DNA from: Fibrobacter sp.
GTDB taxonomy: Bacteria > Fibrobacterota > Fibrobacteria > Fibrobacterales > Fibrobacteraceae
Direction: 5' to 3'
Length of the DNA stretch: 64,000 nucleotides
Assembly (NCBI GenBank): GCA_017412605.1
Contig: JAFPWY010000015.1
Coordinates: 1 to 64,000, forward strand
The position numbers were made by a program, and so were the translations under genes. The notes below the pieces were generated by a model, which was not told where the DNA came from, did no database searches, and saw only the letters and a list, made by a program, of their open reading frames with translations. This document shows, one piece after another, positions 57,865-64,000 of this stretch; positions within the stretch are counted from its first letter, which is position 1, and each line of letters starts with the position of its first letter.

Positions 57865-59622
57865 ATGAATATGTCATGGAATGTTTGTTTTTGTACGGCC
57901 GCTTTGGCGGTTTCCTTGTCTGTCTCTTCGGCTTTTGCTGGCCCCCTCGTGAACCAGCTGGGTTATTATCCCGATGCCGAAAAGACGGTCGTTTTCCCCG
58001 GTAACGATGCGAACGGGCTCGAAGTCCGCGACCTGAAAGGAAAAACGGTCCTGAAACTCAAGGCACCCCTAGTGTACGACTGGGATTACAGCGGCGAGGA
58101 AGTGCAGACCTTCGATATTTCTGCCGTGAAGACTCCTGGAACTTATCGGCTTTTCCGTGGTGGCGAATATGTGGGCACGCCCGTTGTCGTCGGGAAAAAT
58201 GTATACGGCGACCTGGTGAAGGCTTCCCTCAAGTGGTTCTACTACCAGCGTGCGAGCATGGCGCTGGAACCGCAGTATGCGGGCAAGTGGGCGCGTGCCG
58301 CGGGCCACAAGGACGATCACGTGATTGTCTACGGCTCCGACAAGGTGACGGGCGGCAAGGGTAATGGCAAGACCATCAAGTCGCAGCGCGGTTGGTACGA
58401 TGCGGGCGATTACGGCAAGTACATCGTGAACTCCGGCATCACCGTGTTTACTTTGCTCGAAATTTATGAACATTTCCCGAAATATGCGGATTCCCTCAAG
58501 TGGAACATCCCGCGCGAATTCCCGAAATACCCGGAGCTCCTCGAAGAGGTGCGCTACAACCTGGACTGGATGCTGACCATGCAGGACAAGGACGGCGGCG
58601 TGTACCATAAGGTGACTACGCTGAAGTTCGGCGGGAGCGTGCTGCCCGAAAACGATATCGCTCCGCGTTACGCGATTATCAAGAACGTGACGGCCTCGCT
58701 GGACTTTGCTGCCGTGATGGCGCAGGCGAGCGTGGTGTACAGGAATATCGACAAGGCTTATGCCGACAAGATGCTCAAGGCTGCCGAGAGTGCGTATGCC
58801 TGGGCCAAGAAGAATCCGGAAGCTTTCTACAAGCAGCCCGACGACGTGCAGACGGGTAGCTATATGCCCGGCGACGAGAACGGCAAGGACGAATTCCGCT
58901 GGGCGGCTGCCGAGCTCTTCCGCGCGAAGATTGCCGCAGGTGCAAAGGCCGACAAGGCGACTGCCGCTTATCAGGAAGACCTGAAGGCAAATCCGTTCAC
59001 GCCCGATGGCGCCTGGTGGGGCAATGTGAACATGCTTTCCGCTTTCCGTGTTGCGCTGGATTCCGCAGATTTTGATGCCGAGCTGGTTGCTGCTGCAAAG
59101 AAGGTCGTGCTGAACGAGGCGAACAACCTCCGTGCTGTAGGTGACACGAGTGCTTACCGCTTGCCAGCATTCCCGTGGAGCTGGAACTGGGGCAGCAACA
59201 GTGCGATGTCGAACAATGGCATTGTGCTGGTGCATGCTTACCTGCTTACCAAGGACAAGAGCTACCTGGATGGCGCACAGCAGTGCCTGGACTACTTGCT
59301 CGGCAAGAACCCGCAGGACATTACCTACGTGACCGGTTTCGGTTACCGTAGCCCGCGCAACCCGCACCACCGCCCGAGCGAATCGGACATGGTGGACGAT
59401 CCGGTGCCGGGAATGCTCGTGGGTGGGCCGCACCTGGGCAAGCAGGATATCAACCTGGATGGCAAGGAAAACTGGAAGTGCCCGAACTATGCCGCTGCCG
59501 ACAAGCCTGCACTTGCCTATATTGATGATCGCTGCAGCTATGCGACGAACGAAGTGGCCATTAACTGGAACGCTCCGCTTGCATACCTTGCCGCCGCGCT
59601 CGAAGCGATTTATAATAAGTAG
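57865..59622 (+). CDS. Secreted GH9 endoglucanase
   Basis: 585 residues. Signal peptide to about AFAGP, an Ig-like CelD_N domain (about 26-105, VNQLGYYPDAEKTVVFPG), then the GH9 (alpha/alpha)6 barrel: GWYDAGDYGKYIVNSG with catalytic-base Asp179/Asp182, NPHHRPSESD (the GH9 His motif), and YATNEVAINWNAPL with acid Glu563. An inverting cellulase acting on beta-1,4-glucan. No carbohydrate-binding module or dockerin is visible. The expansin-like gene follows after 14 bases, a natural pair for loosening and cutting cellulose. Confidence 0.93.
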   Translation: MNMSWNVCFCTAALAVSLSVSSAFAGPLVNQLGYYPDAEKTVVFPGNDANGLEVRDLKGKTVLKLKAPLVYDWDYSGEEVQTFDISAVKTPGTYRLFRGGEYVGTPVVVGKNVYGDLVKASLKWFYYQRASMALEPQYAGKWARAAGHKDDHVIVYGSDKVTGGKGNGKTIKSQRGWYDAGDYGKYIVNSGITVFTLLEIYEHFPKYADSLKWNIPREFPKYPELLEEVRYNLDWMLTMQDKDGGVYHKVTTLKFGGSVLPENDIAPRYAIIKNVTASLDFAAVMAQASVVYRNIDKAYADKMLKAAESAYAWAKKNPEAFYKQPDDVQTGSYMPGDENGKDEFRWAAAELFRAKIAAGAKADKATAAYQEDLKANPFTPDGAWWGNVNMLSAFRVALDSADFDAELVAAAKKVVLNEANNLRAVGDTSAYRLPAFPWSWNWGSNSAMSNNGIVLVHAYLLTKDKSYLDGAQQCLDYLLGKNPQDITYVTGFGYRSPRNPHHRPSESDMVDDPVPGMLVGGPHLGKQDINLDGKENWKCPNYAAADKPALAYIDDRCSYATNEVAINWNAPLAYLAAALEAIYNK

Positions 59623-59636
59623 ATAGTGGTTCGTAA

Positions 59637-60755
59637 ATGCCTAGATTTTGCAGTTTAAGAGTCCTGTTTTTTTGCTTGGGCATAGTGCTCGTTGCTTGCG
59701 GTGATGATTCCAGTTCCAGTACGGGTGCTCCTGCAAACGAGAGCTCCCAGCCTGCGTTGAGTTCTGCCGAAGCAACCTCTTCTGAAGAGGGCGAAACGTC
59801 CAGCTCGCAGGAAGCTACAAAAGAGAATAGTAGTGCTGCAAAGTCTTCATCGAGCAAGGCGCCTGAATCGAGTGCCGCTCCGGCTTCGTCTACCACATCT
59901 TCGTCCAGTGCTGAAAAGCCTTCGTCTAGTGCTGCTCCGGCATCGAGTGCTGAAACTCCGGCGTCCAGTGGTGAACCTGCGTCTAGCGCGGCTCCGGCCT
60001 CTTCCGACGATGACGGTGGCGACGATGGCAAGTGTACCGACTGCGACAGCTTTACCGCTGCAGACCCCGAGCTTACCGAAAAGGGCGGCAAGGGTTCCGT
60101 GACCACTTACGGTAGCGTCACGGCAAAAGAGACGAGCTTGGGTGGCGCTTGTAATTATGGACAAACCAACATTCAGTATTATGCAGCTATCCACGTGAAT
60201 GTTTCGCCGGGTGATGATAAAGGTCCGTGGGATGGCGGTGCGGCCTGTGGCGGTTGCGTGCGCGTGAAGGCGAAGACTCCCGATGGCTGGAAGCGCGTCA
60301 CGGTGCGCATTACCGACCGTTGCCCCGATGCGAATTGCGGCGTGGACTTGGGCGGTGCTCCGGCGTCCGATATCATGGGCATTACTGTTGGTCGCTACTA
60401 CGGCGAATGGGAATTCGTGAGTTGCGAAGGCGTCGAAGGCGTGTGGGGCGATTCCACGTCGCTCTGGGTCAAGGAAGGCGCGAGTACGTTCTGGAGCATT
60501 GTCCACGTGCGAAACCCGAAGGACATGGTCAAGTCTATTTCGATTCACGGAGTCGATTCCGAAGAATCCTATGAACTTGAAATGGTTGTGGGTACGGAAA
60601 ACTTCTGGACGGTTCCGCCGGAAGTTCTGCAGACCGATAAAAAGTACCGCGTCGTCGTGAAATACCGCACCGGAACGGATGACGAGTGGCATATCAAGGG
60701 TTCCGAACTTGCCGTGGGCGAGGCGAACCTGTACCTGTACGAACACAGGGAATAG
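59637..60755 (+). CDS. Expansin-like lipoprotein
   Basis: 372 residues. Lipobox LVAC (Cys20), a Ser/Ala-rich linker of about 100 residues, then an expansin layout: D1 double-psi barrel with GGACNYG, GGAACGGCVRVKAK, VRITDRCPDANCGVDLG and YGEWEFVSCEG, followed by a D2 (CBM63-like) beta-sandwich with exposed Trp residues (STFWSIVHVRN, NFWTVPPEV). Bacterial expansins loosen cellulose without hydrolysis. Membrane-anchored expansins with a long linker are unusual. Likely co-transcribed with the GH9 gene. Confidence 0.85.
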   Translation: MPRFCSLRVLFFCLGIVLVACGDDSSSSTGAPANESSQPALSSAEATSSEEGETSSSQEATKENSSAAKSSSSKAPESSAAPASSTTSSSSAEKPSSSAAPASSAETPASSGEPASSAAPASSDDDGGDDGKCTDCDSFTAADPELTEKGGKGSVTTYGSVTAKETSLGGACNYGQTNIQYYAAIHVNVSPGDDKGPWDGGAACGGCVRVKAKTPDGWKRVTVRITDRCPDANCGVDLGGAPASDIMGITVGRYYGEWEFVSCEGVEGVWGDSTSLWVKEGASTFWSIVHVRNPKDMVKSISIHGVDSEESYELEMVVGTENFWTVPPEVLQTDKKYRVVVKYRTGTDDEWHIKGSELAVGEANLYLYEHRE

Positions 60756-60768
60756 TTTCTAGAAATTT

Positions 60769-61686
60769 TTAACGCTGTTTCCGCCGGAATTCGGCCATGA
60801 CCATTCCGGCGATAGTCGCTGCCGCACCCGCGATGGCGACGATGGTGATGCGCTCGCCAAGCGCGATGACCGCGGTGATGATGGTGACGAGCGGAATGGC
60901 GTAGAGGTAGTTACTGGCCAGCACCGTGCCGATTTGTTTCATTACCTTATTCCATACAAGGTAGCCGAACAGCGACGAGAAAACCGTGAGGCAGAGGAAG
61001 TTGAGCGTCACGACAGGTTCAGCAAAATTCTGCCACGGGATGTCGGCCACTTTCGCTAGGTTGCCACCCGCCTCGATGAACAGCGCAGGGATGGACGTGA
61101 GCGCTCCGTAGAAGAAAATCTTGCGTGTGATGAACAGTGTGGAATACTCGCCGTTGAGCTTGCGGACGACAAGCGAATAGATGGTCCATACAAATGCCGC
61201 GCTGATGGCGAGGAAGTCGCCGAACGGGGAGAGCTTCAGGATGAATTTTCCGTTCAGCACCACGAGCACCATGCCGATGAACGTGATGATGCAACCGAAA
61301 ATCTGCCGCCTGCCGAGTCGTTCGCTCTTGTAGAAAAGTCCACCAAAAATCATGATGAGCAGCGGCGTGATGCAGACGATGAGCGAGACGTTGCTCGACG
61401 GCGCGAGCGAAAGAGCGGTGTTCTCCGTCCAGAAGTAGAGCGTGCAGCCCGTGATGCCGCAGATGAAGAGGATCAGTTCGTGCTTCCAGTTCTTGCTGCG
61501 GAACTGCTTGTGGGATGCCGCGAGCAGCAGCAGGTAGGTAACCACGAAACGCATCGTGAATATCTGCACGGCGGAGAACCCATGGTTCAAAAGTACCTTC
61601 GTACTCACGAAGCTTGTGCCCCAGAAGGCAACCGTCACGACGGCGAGCAGGTGCCAGAGGGCCATATTGTTGCGCGAGGGAGTCAT
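60769..61686 (-). CDS. EamA/DMT family transporter
   Basis: About 305 residues from ATG 61686; the next Met (MALWHLL) at 61665 is also possible. Ten membrane helices in two EamA repeats (VTVAFWGTSFVSTKVLLNHG, and VVTLNFLCLTVFSSLFGYLV). Drug/metabolite-type exporter of unknown substrate. Convergent with the expansin gene. Confidence 0.85.
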   Translation of the reverse strand: MTPSRNNMALWHLLAVVTVAFWGTSFVSTKVLLNHGFSAVQIFTMRFVVTYLLLLAASHKQFRSKNWKHELILFICGITGCTLYFWTENTALSLAPSSNVSLIVCITPLLIMIFGGLFYKSERLGRRQIFGCIITFIGMVLVVLNGKFILKLSPFGDFLAISAAFVWTIYSLVVRKLNGEYSTLFITRKIFFYGALTSIPALFIEAGGNLAKVADIPWQNFAEPVVTLNFLCLTVFSSLFGYLVWNKVMKQIGTVLASNYLYAIPLVTIITAVIALGERITIVAIAGAAATIAGMVMAEFRRKQR

Positions 61687-61797
61687 CGGGGGCAAAGATA
61701 AAATTTTTTTATCATACTTTGATATTTTTTTGTTATTGTCAATGTTTTCTTGGGGTTTAGGGCCCAAGATTCCTCAAAAAAAAATATATTGGGTCGT

Positions 61798-63411
61798 GTG
61801 AAGAAGCTTTTGACCCTATTGATGTTTGCTGTTTTTATTGCGGGCGTCCCGTTTTCCCATGCAATTACGTCTATCCCTATTGACGGAGTCAAGGCTTCGG
61901 CGACCTTGCTGGACAAGGGCAAAGAGAGTTTTAGGCCCGAAAACCTAATCATGAAGAAGAACGTGCCCCCGTTTTTCCAGGTATGGGGAGCTCCGTTCAA
62001 CGACAATACGGTCACTCTTGAATTCACGGTAGGAGCGCAACAGGTCAATGTAATCACGTTGTTTAACGGGAATACGCTCGATTCGGCTGCTTACGAGAAC
62101 TACAGCCTTGCGAAGACCATCAAGATTTACTTGAACTCAAAAAGCAATCTCGTAAAAACGGTCAAGCTCGCCAAGCCGAAATGGTTTGGGCGTGGAAAAA
62201 ATCATCCCGACGTTATCGTGTTCGACCCGCCTCTCGAAAACGTGCGCAAGATAATCATCGAGATTGAGGACATCTACCCGGGAAGGAAATGGACCGACGT
62301 GTGCCTTGCCATGGTCAAGTTCTGGGGATTCGTCAAGGCGCCGCGTAAGGTGAAACTGGGCAAGATGACAGACGCCCGCGACGGGAAAAGCTACAATACC
62401 GTCAAGGTCGGGGACCAGGTCTGGATGGCTCAGGATTTGCAGTACAGGACTCCGGGAAGCCGCTCGTTCACGGACCCCCATAAAAAGAAGATGAGGGAAC
62501 TGCCTGCGGATGCCGGCTACGAGTACCCGGAATCGGAAATCGACGGCGGAATCTGCCCCGAAGGCTGGCGCCTGCCCAAGGCTGCCGAGTTTGCTGGGCT
62601 CATGGCGCAATTCCCCGAAACGGCCTCCTTCGACGACTTTTTCGCGACATCGAAACTCAAACCCTTCTATGCCATATACGGGAATCGCAGGGGCGACCCG
62701 TCGGCCCCGGCAAACGTCGAGATATTCTTTTATCCGACCGACGCGTACGGGCTGAATTTCTCCACGTTGACCCGCCGCTATTACGAGGGCGAATGCTCCG
62801 AGGACCATGGGGAATATCTGGCTTTTTCTTCTTACTGGACTTTGGATTCGAAAAAAATTTCCCTTTGGCCGGATGATGAAGGCAATGTCGAGGTGAAGAC
62901 GTTGAAACATTACCGGTTCGGCGGCAGCGATTATTGCGAAGCCCTGTTGAGCCCCGACAGTTTCCACTTTGTCCGCTGCATCCAGGGCGATGTCATGAAG
63001 GATCCGCGTGACGGCCAGATGTACAAGACGGTCAAGATCGGGGGCCGGATGTGGATGGAAGAGAACTTGCGCTACGAAGCCGCCGAGGGCGGTTGCTATA
63101 ACGGTCTGAACGAATACTGCACGGAATATGGCCGGATGTATTCCTGGAATGCCGCCCAGACGGTGTGTCCCCAGGGTTGGCACCTGCCTAGCGATATGGA
63201 ATTCCGTTCGCTGATCGAGTCTTCGGGGGAGTGGAAAACTACGAACGAAGTCGACGAGCTCGGCTTTTGGGCGATTTCGCGCCCCGAATGCGAAACGGAA
63301 GGTTGCGAAGCACCGAAGCCCGCGCGTTATGATGGTCGCAGCGCAAGCATCAGCGAAGAGGCGGGTCTCAACAGCACCATGACTCTGCCGGTCCGCTGTA
63401 TCAAGGACTAA
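61798..63411 (+). CDS. Secreted protein with glycan-binding-type domain and two FISUMP domains
   Basis: GTG 61798 gives the signal peptide MKKLLTLLMFAVFIAGVPFS, HA. Residues about 25-180 form a discoidin-like domain matching the NADase-type glycan-binding pattern (NVITLFNGN, IIIEIEDIYPGRKWTDVCLA). Two FISUMP domains follow: DARDGKSYNTVKVGDQVWMA with GICPEGWRLPKAAEF, then DPRDGQMYKTVKIGGRMWME with CPQGWHLPSDMEF and LPVRCIKD. About 537 residues. It suggests FISUMP proteins may act together with glycan binding at the surface. Confidence 0.8.
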   Translation: MKKLLTLLMFAVFIAGVPFSHAITSIPIDGVKASATLLDKGKESFRPENLIMKKNVPPFFQVWGAPFNDNTVTLEFTVGAQQVNVITLFNGNTLDSAAYENYSLAKTIKIYLNSKSNLVKTVKLAKPKWFGRGKNHPDVIVFDPPLENVRKIIIEIEDIYPGRKWTDVCLAMVKFWGFVKAPRKVKLGKMTDARDGKSYNTVKVGDQVWMAQDLQYRTPGSRSFTDPHKKKMRELPADAGYEYPESEIDGGICPEGWRLPKAAEFAGLMAQFPETASFDDFFATSKLKPFYAIYGNRRGDPSAPANVEIFFYPTDAYGLNFSTLTRRYYEGECSEDHGEYLAFSSYWTLDSKKISLWPDDEGNVEVKTLKHYRFGGSDYCEALLSPDSFHFVRCIQGDVMKDPRDGQMYKTVKIGGRMWMEENLRYEAAEGGCYNGLNEYCTEYGRMYSWNAAQTVCPQGWHLPSDMEFRSLIESSGEWKTTNEVDELGFWAISRPECETEGCEAPKPARYDGRSASISEEAGLNSTMTLPVRCIKD

Positions 63412-63485
63412 TTCTTTAATTCGGAAACCAAAAACTGCGCGAAGGCCGTGTTATAGTAAAAAGCTATAGCTAGATATCAAAATTA

Positions 63486-63507
63486 TTTATGCGAGTATTT
63501 GCATAAA
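63486..63507. promoter_or_regulatory. Palindrome upstream of the sulfhydrylase promoter
   Basis: TTTATGC (63486-63492) and GCATAAA (63501-63507) form a 7-bp inverted repeat just before the -35 box. It may bind a regulator. Confidence 0.4.
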
Positions 63508-63511
63508 CGCA

Positions 63512-63539
63512 TTGACGGGTGATAGGCTTTTTCTATATT
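63512..63539 (+). promoter_or_regulatory. Sigma70-type promoter of the sulfhydrylase gene
   Basis: TTGACG (63512-63517), a 16-base spacer and TATATT (63534-63539), 53 bases before the start codon at 63593. Confidence 0.55.
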
Positions 63540-63592
63540 TGGTAATAAAAAAAGTTTTATATTTGAATTTGAAACTAACAAGAGGCTAAAAA

Positions 63593-64000
63593 ATGGCTAA
63601 GACCGAAACTTTATGCGTCCAGGGCGGCTGGCAGCCGAAAAACGGCGAACCGCGCGTCCTCCCCATCTACCAGAGCACCACTTTCAAGTACGAAACCACC
63701 AACGACATGGCGGACCTGTTCGACTTGAAAGCTTCGGGCTATTTCTACACCCGTCTGCAGAACCCGACGAACGACGCCGTGGCATCGAAGATTGCCGCTC
63801 TCGAAGGCGGTGTGGCGGCCATGCTCACCAGTTCCGGTCAGGCTGCGAACTTCTACGCCGTTTTCAACATCTGCGAATCCGGTGACCACTTCATTAGCAC
63901 TTCTGCTATTTACGGCGGCACGAGCAACCTCTTCTCCGTTACCATGAAGAAGCTCGGCATCGAATGCACGTTCGTCGACCAGGATGCCTCTGACGAAGAA
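63593..64000 (+). CDS. O-acetylhomoserine sulfhydrylase, 3'-truncated by the window
   Basis: ATG 63593 with AGAGGC in front. The visible 136 residues (ETLCVQGGWQPKNGEPRVLP, IYQSTTFKYET, GYFYTRLQNPTNDAVASKIA, ALEGGVAAMLTSSGQAA, AIYGGTSNLFSVTMKKLGIE) match Cys/Met-metabolism PLP enzymes of the O-acetylhomoserine aminocarboxypropyltransferase type, which make homocysteine from O-acetylhomoserine and sulfide. The PLP lysine lies beyond the window edge. Confidence 0.9.
   Translation, partial: MAKTETLCVQGGWQPKNGEPRVLPIYQSTTFKYETTNDMADLFDLKASGYFYTRLQNPTNDAVASKIAALEGGVAAMLTSSGQAANFYAVFNICESGDHFISTSAIYGGTSNLFSVTMKKLGIECTFVDQDASDEE

Noticed and set aside
58069-59433. 454-codon minus-strand frame opposite the GH9 gene
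   Set aside because: Antisense shadow; the plus strand encodes a complete GH9 enzyme.

Overview
The window reads as a Fibrobacter-type genome (F. succinogenes or a close relative). The evidence is three genes with FISUMP-type domains (the Fibrobacter succinogenes major paralogous domain), a dense set of secreted plant-wall enzymes (GH8, GH26, GH9 and an expansin-like lipoprotein), Ser-rich lipoprotein linkers, and GC-rich codon use in the housekeeping genes. No rRNA, tRNA or CRISPR array was recognised. All assignments come from reading motifs; no database search was possible.

Left flank (1-9.3 kb). A 5'-truncated protein with an HExxH motif overlaps a small exported protein. A GH8 glycanase, a GH26 mannanase-type enzyme, a FISUMP lipoprotein with a collagen-like tract and a DUF4143 ATPase follow. 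Then come a decayed ORF6N gene containing three serial palindromes and a GNAT acetyltransferase.

Central AT-rich accessory/defence island (about 9.4-42 kb). In order: a three-gene cassette with a zinc-ribbon/HTH regulator; two divergent transcription units that each encode a uracil-DNA-glycosylase-fold-like protein, one with EcsC; a four-gene minus-strand operon (AAA ATPase, TOPRIM protein, ExoX-C-like protein, helical protein); a plus-strand operon with a UG/Abi-type reverse transcriptase, a PD-(D/E)xK nuclease and a small helical protein; and a type I restriction-modification locus whose hsdS is flanked by two silent half-hsdS cassettes bounded by perfect inverted repeats and a tyrosine recombinase, so its specificity is probably switched by inversion. 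A four-gene plus-strand operon follows (DUF6361-like protein, PLD-family nuclease, very large helicase, Mrr-like endonuclease). The island ends with NERD, HEPN-like and wHTH genes and a second DUF4143 ATPase.

Right flank (42-64 kb), GC-rich core-like DNA: a GntR/LacI-type regulator, enolase, an outer-membrane protein, a five-gene oligopeptide-type ABC transporter operon, a beta-barrel protein, an amidase with two coiled-coil/membrane proteins, a FISUMP lipoprotein, GH9 cellulase next to the expansin-like lipoprotein, an EamA transporter, a glycan-binding/FISUMP protein and the start of an O-acetylhomoserine sulfhydrylase gene.

The best candidates for under-described biology are the RT-nuclease-helical cassette (18.5-21.3 kb), the DUF6361-PLD-helicase-Mrr operon (29.5-37.2 kb), the ATPase-TOPRIM-ExoX_C operon (14.5-18.1 kb), the UDG-like/EcsC pair (11.4-14.5 kb), and the palindrome slot series in the ORF6N remnant.
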